Source of the DNA: Micromonospora chokoriensis
GTDB taxonomy: Bacteria; Actinomycetota; Actinomycetes; Mycobacteriales; Micromonosporaceae
Length of the DNA: 64,000 nucleotides
Direction of reading: 5' to 3'
Assembly (NCBI RefSeq): GCF_900091505.1
Contig: NZ_LT607409.1
Location: 2,790,001-2,854,000, forward strand
Under the pieces are notes generated by a model. The model did no database searches and was not told the origin of the DNA. It saw only the letters and a list, made by a program, of their open reading frames with translations. Positions 41,696 through 50,306 of this stretch are shown piece after piece (position 1 is the first letter of the stretch; every line of letters starts with the position of its first letter). The position numbers and the translations under genes are program-made.

Positions 41696-42349
41696 ATGCG
41701 GATCGGCATGGCGGAGGGATCGGTCGGGCGGGTGCGTCGCCGGGCCGGGGTCGGGCGGCTGCGCCGCGTCGTCACCGCCGGTGCGCTCGTCACGGCCCTG
41801 TTCGGTGTCGCCGCCTGCACCGGCACCGCGCCGGGTGGGCCCGCCGCCGCCGGATCGCCCTCGGCCTCGACCGGCTCGCCGGCCACGCCGACCGGGGCAC
41901 CGGCCACGCCGAGCGGCGGACCACCCGCCGCTCCGGCGCAGGTCCCGGACGTTCTGCGCTTCACCGGGACCACCCTCACCGGCGCCGCGTTCGACGCGGC
42001 GCAGTTCGCCGGCAGGCCGGTGGTGCTGTGGTTCTGGGCGCCGTGGTGCGCCACCTGCGCCAGTCAGGCGTGGACGGTGGCCGAGATCGCGCCGAAGTAC
42101 CGGGACACGGTGCCGATCGTCGGCGTCGCCGGGCTGGGTGAGCAGCGGGCCATGAAGGACTTCGTCACCGAGTTCGAGCTGACCGGGACGACCCAGGTCG
42201 ACGACCGCAAGGGCGCGCTCTGGAAGCGGTTCAAGGTCACCGAACAGAGCATCTTCGTGATCATCGACCGGACCGGAGCGGTGGTGCACCGGGGATTCCT
42301 GGACGGCGAGGCGCTCAGCGCCCGCGTCGCCGCCCTGGCCGGGGCGTGA
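41696..42349 (+). CDS. TlpA-like thioredoxin-fold lipoprotein
   Basis: 217 aa. Type II signal peptide with lipobox FGVAAC (Cys about 42), preceded by an unusually long N-terminus, then a Ser/Pro/Ala-rich linker and a thioredoxin fold (about 90-217). Active site is WCATC in VVLWFWAPWCATC near 120; a cis-Pro region is less clear (VTEQSIFVII). TlpA-like proteins reduce disulphides outside the membrane with electrons from CcdA/DsbD; the next gene encodes a CcdA and overlaps this one (GTGA at 42346). Confidence 0.84.
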   Translation: MRIGMAEGSVGRVRRRAGVGRLRRVVTAGALVTALFGVAACTGTAPGGPAAAGSPSASTGSPATPTGAPATPSGGPPAAPAQVPDVLRFTGTTLTGAAFDAAQFAGRPVVLWFWAPWCATCASQAWTVAEIAPKYRDTVPIVGVAGLGEQRAMKDFVTEFELTGTTQVDDRKGALWKRFKVTEQSIFVIIDRTGAVVHRGFLDGEALSARVAALAGA

Positions 42350-43236
42350 CCGCCGCGCTGCTGCTCGCGCTGACCGCCGGCATGCTCGGCGCGGTCAACC
42401 CGTGCGGCTTCGCGTTGCTGCCCGCGTACCTCTCGCTGTTGGTCGCCGGAGCGTCGGACACCCGCGGCGCGGTCGGCCGCGCGCTCACCGCGGCGGCCGG
42501 GCTGACAGTGGGGTACGTGCTGGTCTTCGGCGCGTTCGGCCTGGCGCTCGCGCCGCTGGCCGGCTGGCTGCGGCCCCGCCTGCCGTGGCTGACGGTGACG
42601 CTCGGTGTGCTGCTGGTGCTGGTCGGTTGTTGGTTGCTCGCCGGACGGCGACTGCCCAGCCCCGGCTGGTCGGCGCGTGCGCCCCGGCTGACCCGTTCCT
42701 GGCCGTCGATGGTCCTGTTCGGCGCGGCGTACGCGTTGGCGTCGCTGGGCTGCGCCATCGCCCCGTTCCTGGCGATCGTGGTGACGAGCCTCCAGGCCGG
42801 CTCGACCGGTCGTGGGCTGGCGCTGTTCGGGGCGTACGCGCTCGGGATGGGTCTGGTGGTCGCGGTCGCCGCGCTCGGTGTGGCGCTGCTGCGCGACGGG
42901 CTGGTGGCCCGGCTGCGTGTCGCCGGCGCGCTGGTGCCCCGGCTCAGCGGTCTGATGCTGCTGGTGACCGGTGGTTACGTCGCCTGGTACGGCTGGTACG
43001 AGCTACGCCTGGCCGCCGGCCGACGCGACGCCCTGCACGATCCGGTCATCCGGACGGCCGCCCACATCCAGCGAACCCTGGCCGACGCCCTGGACCGGAT
43101 CGGCCCGGCGCTGCTGCTGGCCGCTCTGGCCCTGCTGCTTCTGACCGCCCTCCTGCGGAGGCGCGCCCACCGCCCCACCCCAGCCTCCGTTGATCATGAC
43201 GTTGTCGTCCCGACGCGCCCGGGACAGGGTCGTTAA
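42346..43236 (+). CDS. CcdA-type thiol electron transporter
   Basis: 296 aa from GTG 42346. Six hydrophobic helices. The CcdA cysteines lie in helices 1 and 4: AVNPCGFALLPAYLS near 18 and LGCAIAPFLAIV near 140. It passes electrons from cytoplasmic thioredoxin to exported thioredoxin-fold proteins, here most likely the TlpA-like lipoprotein just upstream. The final residues run into a GATCATG-type hairpin (43189-43249), so the 3' end overlaps that element. Confidence 0.86.
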   Translation: MTAALLLALTAGMLGAVNPCGFALLPAYLSLLVAGASDTRGAVGRALTAAAGLTVGYVLVFGAFGLALAPLAGWLRPRLPWLTVTLGVLLVLVGCWLLAGRRLPSPGWSARAPRLTRSWPSMVLFGAAYALASLGCAIAPFLAIVVTSLQAGSTGRGLALFGAYALGMGLVVAVAALGVALLRDGLVARLRVAGALVPRLSGLMLLVTGGYVAWYGWYELRLAAGRRDALHDPVIRTAAHIQRTLADALDRIGPALLLAALALLLLTALLRRRAHRPTPASVDHDVVVPTRPGQGR

Positions 43237-43249
43237 CCCCATGATCAAC
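43189..43249. repeat. imperfect inverted repeat with GATCATG core
   Basis: GTTGATCATG at 43189-43198 pairs perfectly with 43240-43249; pairing continues inward for 13 more positions with five mismatches. The left arm lies inside the last codons of the CcdA gene and the right arm just after its stop. It could serve as terminator and belongs with the hairpins at 30743 and 61570. Confidence 0.55.
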
Positions 43250-43320
43250 TGCCCGGGGCGCGGCGACCCGGGGTAGCGATGATGGTCTTGACATCGGGAA
43301 AAGATCGTCGGAGTCTGTCG

Positions 43321-43332
43321 GACAACGTTGTC
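43321..43332. promoter_or_regulatory. LacI-type operator GACAACGTTGTC
   Basis: A perfect 12-bp palindrome 17 bases before the discoidin-domain gene. Actinobacterial LacI-family repressors commonly bind TGACAACGTTGTCA-like sites. TTGACA at 43288 may be the -35 of the same promoter. Sugar-responsive control of the gene downstream is inferred. Confidence 0.6.
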
Positions 43333-43348
43333 ACACCGAAGGACCACC

Positions 43349-46300
43349 ATGCGCATATCCGAATTCGAGCTGAGCAGGCGGCGGCTCCTCATCCTGGGCA
43401 GCGCCGTCGGCGCTGGACTCGCCGTCACCCGACCCGCCGCCGCCCAGGCCGCGCCGGCCGCCACCACGCCACCGGCTGCGGCCACCGGCCCGGTCGCCGA
43501 CACCTACCACGCGCTGCTGCTCGCCCACACCCGATGGGCCGAGGAGCAGTGGGATCCGGCGATCAACGCGTACCGCCTCGCGGACTTCAGGTTCGCGGTC
43601 GTCCTCGGTAACGCGGTCCTGCTCATCTCGCCCGGGTACGACCCGGCGGTGACCGGCGTCGACCGGGACACGCTGCACGCCCGCACCATCGCCACCATCC
43701 GCCGGTTCGCGGCCACCAACCGACTCACCGGTGGCACCGAGTGGGGTCGGCAGCTGTTCTGGGACAGCACCTTCGAGCTGTACTTCGTCCTGGCCGCCCG
43801 CCTGCTCTGGTCCGACCTGGACGAGGTGACCCGCACCAACGTCGACCGCATCGCCCGCGGGCAGGCCGCGTACGCCCACTCCCTCGGCACCGGTAACGAC
43901 CCGCTCAGCGGCAGTTGGACGCCGAACGGTCGCACCGGGGGCTGGGTCGGTGACACCAAGCTCGAGGAGATGGGGGTCTACGCCCAGGCGATCGCGCCCG
44001 GCCTGGCCTGGGCGTCGGACGACCCCGCCGCCGCGGCGTGGCACGAGCGGTTCTCGATGTGGACGCTCAACGCGAGTGGACTACCGGCAGCCGACCGCGC
44101 CAACCCCGCCCTCGTCGACGGGCGGGCGGTCGCCGACTGGAACACCGCCCACAACATCCACGACACGTTCCTCGTCGAGAACCACGGCTCCTTCGGCCCG
44201 CACTACCAGGAAGAACTGTGGCGGACCGCGGGTCGTACCGCGGCGCACTTCCTGACCGCCGGCCAACCGCTCCCCGAGGCGCTGTCCCGGCAGCCCAACG
44301 GCGACCAGCTGTGGCGGACCATGCGGCTGATGGCCAGCGACGCCGGCGAACCCTTCATGCCGATGGTCGCGGACCGCTACCACCTGTACGGCCGTGACGT
44401 CCTGCCGCTCAGCTTCCTCGCGCAGGTCCAGGGTGACCGGCACGCCGCCCGGGCCGAGGCGGACCTCGCCGAGCGGCTCATGCCCTACCTGAACTACCCG
44501 CCCGAGAACCGGCTCACCAAGTTCAGCGGCGAGCCGAAGTACGAGCCCGAAGCCCGGGCCGAGGTCGCCATCAGCTACCTCTTCCACGCCTGGCGGGCGG
44601 CCAACGGCGGCGTGGTCCAGCCGGTCGCCAGCAGCACGTTCTTCGCGGCGGCGGCGGGCACCCGGGACTTCGGGTCGCAGGCCGGGCTGACCGCCCACCA
44701 GACCCCGGCCGCCTTCGCCGCGGCGGTCAGCAAGACCGGATTCGTCTCGTTCCAGTGGGCCCCCGCCCACGACAACTGGCTGTTCGACACCCGGGCCGCC
44801 GCGCTGCTGCCGAGGCAGTCCGCGCCGGTCCTCGGCCGCACCTCCGCCGCGTACACAGTGGCCCGGGACGGTGTCGACGCCACGGCGACCGTCCTGCGCG
44901 TCGCCGGCGGCACCGCCGGATACGTCACGCTGCCCACCGGTACGGTCGTGTACGCCACCACCGGCACCGGTGCCGACGAGGGCGTGTTCACACTGTTCAA
45001 CCTGAACATGCCCGGCGTCCCCGGGCTCACCGGCACCCGTACCTTCACCGGCGAACAGGGGTCCGTCACCCTGGCCGGACAATCGGGCGTCGGCGACGGC
45101 GGCACCGACCAGATCAGCTTCGCCCCCCGTGCCGCCCGGCACGTACGGATGCTCGGACGATCCGCCGCCACCCAGTACGGCTACTCGCTGTTCGCCTTCG
45201 CCGTGCTCAACGCCGACGGGGTCGACCTCGCCACCGGCCGGCCCACCACGGCCTCGTCCGCCGACCCCGCCTACCCCGCGGCGCGGGCGACCGACGGCAA
45301 CCCCGGCACCCGCTGGGCGGTCGCCCGGGAGGAACGCGCCCGCGCGGACAGCTGGCTCGCCGTCGACCTCGGCGACTCCGTCGACATCAGCGGCGTACGC
45401 CTGGACTGGGAAGCCGCGTACGGCACCCGCTACGTCATCCAGACCTCGCTCGACGGCACCACCTGGACCGACGCGGCGGTCGTGCCGGACAGCCCGACCA
45501 TCGCCGGCTCCTGGCTGGACGTCGACGGACGAGCGGGTCTGGTGGTCCACAACGCCCAGAACCCGATCACCGTGACCGCCACCACCGTCACCCTGTCCAG
45601 CGGACCGGCCACCGGCAGCACCCGGCTGCTCGTCGAGGGGTACGCGGGCGCGAACCGGTCGGCCCTGGCCGCCGCGGCGTCTCGGACCCTGCCCAGCGGT
45701 GGTCCGGAGGCGTTGCGGGTGAGTGACGCGGACGGCTACCTGAGCCTGTTCAACCTGTCCGGCGACGCCATCACCACGGCGGCCGTCACGCTTCCGCAGC
45801 GCGCCACGCTGCGGCTCTACCACGGAAGCCAGGTCACCGGATCGGGAACCACCACCTACCAGGTCGACCTCGCCGCCGCGACCGCACGCGTCGAGCCGCC
45901 CCGGTTCACCGTGACCGCGGCACAGCCGGAGAAGGCGATCCCCGCCGGTACCCGCTTCGACGTCACCGACTCGCACCACGTCCGCATCACCGCACCCGCC
46001 GGGCACATCGTCAAGGTGCAGGTGGAGTCCGCGTCCGGCGGCGTCCGACAGCGCGTGACGGTTCCCGCCGGACACCGCAAGGACGTCGCGTTCGCGGGTG
46101 CGACGGTGACACCGACCAGCGACCTGGCCCGGTCCCGGACGACCTACCCGACGTCACCGCTGCCGGCGGGCATGACCGACCCGTCGGCCGTCGTCGACGG
46201 CGACCCGGGGACCGCCTGGCAACCCGGCCCGAACGGCCGCCTGGTGATCGACCTCGGATCGCTCCGGGAACTGGCCTCGGTCCGCCTGACCTGGACTCCC

Positions 46301-46492
46301 GGTCGGCGGCGACCGATCACCGTGTCCACCTCGGCCGACGGGCTCAGCTACGCGACGGTCGCCTCGGTCCCGAAGCCGAAACCCGAGACCACCGTCACCA
46401 CCACGTCCTCCGGGCGGTACCTCGCGGTCGCCGTCGCCGACTGGCAGCCCGGTGACGCCCGGCTGACCTCCGTGGAGGCGTTCGGTGCCTGA
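43349..46492 (+). CDS. Tat-exported carbohydrate-active protein with two discoidin domains
   Basis: 1047 aa from the ATG at 43349, with AAGGA upstream. Tat signal SRRRLLILGSAVGAG at 9-23 and cleavage near AQA. The first 400 residues form an all-helical toroid-like domain (WGRQLFWDSTFELYFVLAARL, WNTAHNIHDTFLVENHGSF), as in glycosidases and polysaccharide lyases of the alpha/alpha-barrel class. A beta-rich part follows. F5/8-type discoidin domains lie near 630-740 (DGNPGTRWAV) and 945-1047 (DGDPGTAWQPG), expected to bind sugars. The exact substrate is not clear, but a LacI-type operator upstream supports carbohydrate use. Confidence 0.78.
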   Translation: MRISEFELSRRRLLILGSAVGAGLAVTRPAAAQAAPAATTPPAAATGPVADTYHALLLAHTRWAEEQWDPAINAYRLADFRFAVVLGNAVLLISPGYDPAVTGVDRDTLHARTIATIRRFAATNRLTGGTEWGRQLFWDSTFELYFVLAARLLWSDLDEVTRTNVDRIARGQAAYAHSLGTGNDPLSGSWTPNGRTGGWVGDTKLEEMGVYAQAIAPGLAWASDDPAAAAWHERFSMWTLNASGLPAADRANPALVDGRAVADWNTAHNIHDTFLVENHGSFGPHYQEELWRTAGRTAAHFLTAGQPLPEALSRQPNGDQLWRTMRLMASDAGEPFMPMVADRYHLYGRDVLPLSFLAQVQGDRHAARAEADLAERLMPYLNYPPENRLTKFSGEPKYEPEARAEVAISYLFHAWRAANGGVVQPVASSTFFAAAAGTRDFGSQAGLTAHQTPAAFAAAVSKTGFVSFQWAPAHDNWLFDTRAAALLPRQSAPVLGRTSAAYTVARDGVDATATVLRVAGGTAGYVTLPTGTVVYATTGTGADEGVFTLFNLNMPGVPGLTGTRTFTGEQGSVTLAGQSGVGDGGTDQISFAPRAARHVRMLGRSAATQYGYSLFAFAVLNADGVDLATGRPTTASSADPAYPAARATDGNPGTRWAVAREERARADSWLAVDLGDSVDISGVRLDWEAAYGTRYVIQTSLDGTTWTDAAVVPDSPTIAGSWLDVDGRAGLVVHNAQNPITVTATTVTLSSGPATGSTRLLVEGYAGANRSALAAAASRTLPSGGPEALRVSDADGYLSLFNLSGDAITTAAVTLPQRATLRLYHGSQVTGSGTTTYQVDLAAATARVEPPRFTVTAAQPEKAIPAGTRFDVTDSHHVRITAPAGHIVKVQVESASGGVRQRVTVPAGHRKDVAFAGATVTPTSDLARSRTTYPTSPLPAGMTDPSAVVDGDPGTAWQPGPNGRLVIDLGSLRELASVRLTWTPGRRRPITVSTSADGLSYATVASVPKPKPETTVTTTSSGRYLAVAVADWQPGDARLTSVEAFGA

Positions 46493-46536
46493 ACCGTCGG
46501 GACCGACCACGGTCTGACACCCGGGGCCCGAAACGA

Positions 46537-46577
46537 CGGCGGCGGGGCTGGTGCGATCCGCACCAGCCCCGCCGCCG
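46537..46577. terminator. strong bidirectional terminator hairpin
   Basis: A perfect 19-bp stem (46537-46555 with 46559-46577) and a three-base loop, GC-rich, between the discoidin gene and the convergent serS gene. Confidence 0.8.
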
Positions 46578-46583
46578 GCTGAT

Positions 46584-47870
46584 TCAGCGCAGCGGGGTCA
46601 GCCGGTCGGTGCCCAGGCGCTCCTGCAGGACCTTCGGGACCAGGACACTGCCGTCGGCCTGCTGGTACTGCTCCAGGATGGCCGGGAAGAGCCGGCTGGT
46701 AGCCAGCGCCGAGCCGTTGAGCGTGTGCACGAAACGGGTCTGCTTGCCGCCCGGCTCGCGGTAACGGATGGCGGCGCGACGCGCCTGGTAGTCACCGGCC
46801 CAGGAGACCGACGACACCTCCTTGTACTTGCCGGTGCTCGGCATCCACACCTCGATGTCGAGGGTCTTCTTCATCGAGGCGCTGGCGTCACCCGCCGAGA
46901 GCAACGTGCGCTGGTAGTGCAGGCCCAGCCCCTCGACCAGGCTCTCCGCGTGGGCGAGCATCTCCTCCAGAGCGGCGTCGGCCTGCTCCGGGAGGGTGAA
47001 CTGGAAGATCTCCACCTTGTTGAACTGGTGCCCGCGCACGGTGCCGCGCTCGTCGGAGTGCGAGCCGGCCGACTCCCGCCGGTAGCACGGGGTGTACGCG
47101 AACGCCTTCAACGGCAGCTTCGGGGTCTCCAGGATCTCGTCCTGGTAGGCGCCGAGGATCGCCGTCTCCGACGTCGGCAGCAGGAACTGGCCACGCGGGG
47201 CGGACGCCGAATCGAGGTGGTAGACGTCGTCGTAGAACTTGGGGAACTGCCCGGCGGCGAAGCCGGCCGAGTCCAGCAACAGGTGCGGCGGGAGCAGGAA
47301 CTCGTAACCGGCCCGGATGTGCTGGTCGACGAAGTAGTTGAGCAGCGCCCACTCCAGCCGGGCGCCGATGCCGGTGTAGATCCAGAAACCGGACCCACCG
47401 AGCTTGACCCCGCGCTCGTAGTCGACCAGGCCCAGCGCCCGGCTCAGCTCCACGTGGTCGCGGACCTTCTCGATCACCGGCGGCTCGCCGAAGGTCTTCA
47501 CGACCCGGTTGGCTTCCTTGCCGCCGGCCACGACGTCGTCGCTGGGCAGGTTGGGCAGCTCGCTCATCGCGTCGCGCAGCCGGGCCTGCACCTCGTCCAG
47601 CTGGGACTCCAGGTCGGCGAGCTGTCGACGCTCGGCGTCGGGTGCGACGACCTGCGGCTCCTCACCGGCACGCAACGCCAGCGCGTACGCCCGGGCCTCC
47701 GCCTTGCGGCGCTGCCGCTCGGCGTCGATCTCCGTGATCAGCGCGCGTCGTTCCTGGTCGAGCCGCTGGATCTCGTCCAGGGATCGGGTGACCTCGGCGG
47801 GATCCAGTCGCTTCGCCAACGCGGTCGCCACCGCCTCGCGATCCTTCCGGATCAACTCCATGTCGAGCAT
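46584..47870 (-). CDS. serS: seryl-tRNA synthetase
   Basis: 428 aa. N-terminal long coiled-coil arm (about 25-110, with AEVTRSLDEIQRLDQERR) that binds the tRNA-Ser variable arm. Class II catalytic core: motif 2 near TPCYRRESAGSHSDERGTVR (about 270) and motif 3 in the C-terminus, TLNGSALATSRLFPAILE near 390. It charges serine on tRNA-Ser and, in the same pool, on tRNA-Sec. No T-box is seen in the short leader. Its neighbours do not form an operon with it. Confidence 0.95.
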   Translation of the reverse strand: MLDMELIRKDREAVATALAKRLDPAEVTRSLDEIQRLDQERRALITEIDAERQRRKAEARAYALALRAGEEPQVVAPDAERRQLADLESQLDEVQARLRDAMSELPNLPSDDVVAGGKEANRVVKTFGEPPVIEKVRDHVELSRALGLVDYERGVKLGGSGFWIYTGIGARLEWALLNYFVDQHIRAGYEFLLPPHLLLDSAGFAAGQFPKFYDDVYHLDSASAPRGQFLLPTSETAILGAYQDEILETPKLPLKAFAYTPCYRRESAGSHSDERGTVRGHQFNKVEIFQFTLPEQADAALEEMLAHAESLVEGLGLHYQRTLLSAGDASASMKKTLDIEVWMPSTGKYKEVSSVSWAGDYQARRAAIRYREPGGKQTRFVHTLNGSALATSRLFPAILEQYQQADGSVLVPKVLQERLGTDRLTPLR

Positions 47871-47966
47871 GCTGCTCCGTACGCCTCCGTCCGGGGTTCA
47901 CTGGTGAACCATCAGATGCTACCGTCGCGCACGTTTTCACCCGGGGACGGGGAGCGCGAGGGATTT

Positions 47967-49049
47967 CTACAGCCGGATCGGCATCAGCACCGAATAGGTG
48001 TCCGCGTCGTCCGGACGGCGTACGGCCAGCGGGCCGATCGGCCCGTCCAACTCCAGCACCAGTTGCGGCCCGCCGGCCGCGTTCAACGCGTCCAGCAGGT
48101 AGCCGCCGTCCACCCCGACCAGCAGCGCCTCCGAGGTCAGCTCGGTGTCCGGGAGCAGCCGCAGGTCGCCGGTGTCGTCGACGCCGAGCACGGTGACCGC
48201 GCGCGCCGTGCCGTCGTGGTCGCGGGCGACAGTGGGCGCCGCCGGGTCGGCCAGCGCGGCGCGCAGCGCCGCCACGTCCACCGGGATGCGGCGGGCGGTG
48301 GGTCGCTCGCCGACGGCCTGGCGCACCAGTCGGCGGTAGTCCGGGAAGTCGTACGGCAGGGCGCTGCCGGCCAGGGTCCGCCCGGCCACCAGCACCCGCA
48401 GGTCCGCGCCCGCCACGGTCAGCCGCACCGGCCGGGCGTCGGCGGCGGTGAGCAGCGCCCGGATCCGGTCGACGAGATCGACGGGTGCGAACACCCGCAC
48501 CGGCGGACCGTCGACGTCGGCCCGGGCCCGCGCCAGCGCGAGCCGGTACCGGTCGGTCGCGACCAGCCGCACCCCGTCGGACTCCACGTCGAGCAGCACG
48601 CCGGAGAGCATCGGCAGCTCCGGGTCGGCGCCGACGGCGAAGCGCACCGCGTCGAGCGCGGCGGCCAGGTCGGCGGGGGAGAAAAGCACGGTGGTGCTGG
48701 TCTGCGGTGCCGGGTCGACGAGCGTCCGGAGTCGGGTCACCTCACGGCGGGCGTCGGCGAGCCCGTCGACCAGCCGACGCAGGTGCGCGTCGAGCAACAG
48801 GTGCACCGCGGCCGGCTCGGCGCGTACCGCGGCGGCGATCTCCGGCACCGGCATGCCGATCCGGCGCAGCCCGGCCACCAGGCGGGCCGGCGCGATCTGC
48901 TCGTCGGTGTACCAGCGGTAGCCGGTCACCGGGTCGACCAGGGCCGGTTCCAGCACTCCCGCCGAGTCGTAGAAGCGCAGGGCGCTGACGGTCAGGCCAC
49001 TGGCCCGGGCCAGCTCACCGATGCTGTGCAGGTCGCTCACGCTGGGCAT
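47967..49049 (-). CDS. MerR-type HTH fused to a DNA-polymerase III beta-clamp-like domain
   Basis: 360 aa from the ATG at 49049; a GTG at 49040 has better ribosome-site spacing. The N-terminus is a MerR winged helix (SIGELARASGLTVSALRFYD, then YRWYTDEQIAPARLVAGLRR) with a short coiled helix. From about 120 to the end the sequence matches DnaN sliding-clamp domains: LPMLSGVLLDVESDGVRLVA, TDRYRLALARA, LPYDFPDYRRL, and an end YSVLMPIRL like the DnaN terminus YLLMPVRL. A canonical clamp has three such domains; only about two fit here. It may bind DNA polymerase partners or use the clamp fold for dimerisation. Function unknown. Confidence 0.82.
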   Translation of the reverse strand: MPSVSDLHSIGELARASGLTVSALRFYDSAGVLEPALVDPVTGYRWYTDEQIAPARLVAGLRRIGMPVPEIAAAVRAEPAAVHLLLDAHLRRLVDGLADARREVTRLRTLVDPAPQTSTTVLFSPADLAAALDAVRFAVGADPELPMLSGVLLDVESDGVRLVATDRYRLALARARADVDGPPVRVFAPVDLVDRIRALLTAADARPVRLTVAGADLRVLVAGRTLAGSALPYDFPDYRRLVRQAVGERPTARRIPVDVAALRAALADPAAPTVARDHDGTARAVTVLGVDDTGDLRLLPDTELTSEALLVGVDGGYLLDALNAAGGPQLVLELDGPIGPLAVRRPDDADTYSVLMPIRL

Positions 49050-49074
49050 CCTGCCCCCTCGACCCGGTCGAGGG

Positions 49075-50256
49075 TCAAGCCGACGGGTCCAGCACCCGGA
49101 AGGTGAGCCCGGCGCGGACGAGCCGGTCGAGCAGCGCGTCGCCCATCGCGGTGACCGGGGTGACCTGACCGGCGGTCGGCGGCAGGTCGTCGAGCGCCAG
49201 GCAGAGCGCCGACTCACCGAGCATCTTCGCCGTCTCGTCGTAGCCCGGGTCGCCGCCGGCCACCTCGGTGACCACCCGCCGCCCACCCCCGGTGCCGACG
49301 AACCGCACCCGGAACCAGGACGCGGCCCGCTGCTCGGGGGTCGGGCCCTGCCCGGAGGCCAGTCGACCAAGCAGCCACCGTCGACTGGGTGGCACCTTCA
49401 CCAGCCCGATCAGCGCGCCGAGCCCGGCCGCGCCGGCCAGCACGGTGGGCAGCCGCCTCACCGCCGCGAAGTGCCGGTAACGGAAGTCCGGGCCGTACTC
49501 CGGGCGGGCCGCCGCCGATCGGCGGACGACCTGCGGGTCGATGGTCGGCAGCGGGACGGTCCAGATGCCCAGCTCGGCGGAGCGGGCCAGCCGGCCGGGT
49601 ACCGCCCGGACCCGGCGGTCGGTGGGGCGCGGCTCGACCGCACGGCGGTCCCGGGCGGCCCGGCTGGCCTGTGCCGTGCGGGAGAACGCGGTGAGCGCGG
49701 AATGGTACGTGCCGGCGGAGAACCGACCACCGGCGCGCACGTAACCGTCCACGGTGATCGGCACGTCGGCGGGCAGGTGCCTGACGGTGAACCAGGCCCC
49801 CAGGTCGTGCGGGATCGAGTCGAACCCGCAGGCGTGCACCAGCCGCGCCCCGGTGCGGGTCGCCTCGTCGTGGTGGCGCACGTACATCAGGTCGACGAAC
49901 TCCGGCTCGCCGGTGATGTCCAGGTAGTCGGTGCCGGCCCGGGCGCAGGCCCCGACCAGCGGCTCCCCGTGGTGGATGTACGGGCCGACCGTGCTGGCCA
50001 CCACCCGGGCGCTCTCCGCGACCGCGCGCAGCGAGCCCGCGTCGGTCACGTCGGCGGTCAGCAGCGGCAACTCGGCCAGCGCCGGGTCGATCGCCGCGAG
50101 CCGGTCCCGGACGGCGGCGAGACGCTGCTGGTTGCGCCCGGCCAGCGCCCAGCGCAGCCCGGCCGGCGCGTGCCGGGCCAGGTATTCAGCGGTCAGACCG
50201 CCGGTGAACCCGGTCGCCCCGAACAGCACCACGTCGTACGTCCGCTCCCCAGTCAT
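49075..50256 (-). CDS. saccharopine dehydrogenase-like/trans-acting enoyl reductase family protein
   Basis: 393 aa. N-terminal Rossmann fold VVLFGATGFTGGLTAEYLAR (about 9-28) for NAD(P)H, then a family motif VASTVGPYIHHGEPLVGACA near 88 and GTDYLDITGEPEF near 108, followed by HACGFDSIPHDLG near 142. The C-terminal domain is membrane-leaning (TVLAGAAGLGALIGLVKVPP). Relatives include mycobacterial trans-acting enoyl reductases of lipid synthesis and uncharacterised reductases. The substrate is not known. Minus-strand neighbours with short spacing suggest a shared transcript. Confidence 0.8.
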   Translation of the reverse strand: MTGERTYDVVLFGATGFTGGLTAEYLARHAPAGLRWALAGRNQQRLAAVRDRLAAIDPALAELPLLTADVTDAGSLRAVAESARVVASTVGPYIHHGEPLVGACARAGTDYLDITGEPEFVDLMYVRHHDEATRTGARLVHACGFDSIPHDLGAWFTVRHLPADVPITVDGYVRAGGRFSAGTYHSALTAFSRTAQASRAARDRRAVEPRPTDRRVRAVPGRLARSAELGIWTVPLPTIDPQVVRRSAAARPEYGPDFRYRHFAAVRRLPTVLAGAAGLGALIGLVKVPPSRRWLLGRLASGQGPTPEQRAASWFRVRFVGTGGGRRVVTEVAGGDPGYDETAKMLGESALCLALDDLPPTAGQVTPVTAMGDALLDRLVRAGLTFRVLDPSA

Positions 50257-50306
50257 CCCCGGAGTCTGCCATTCGCGGCCCCCGACGGCAGATCACGAAG
50301 AGGCCG

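Noticed and set aside
46551-49106. 851-aa plus-strand frame
   Set aside because: Antisense of serS and the MerR-clamp gene; no domain or start signal.
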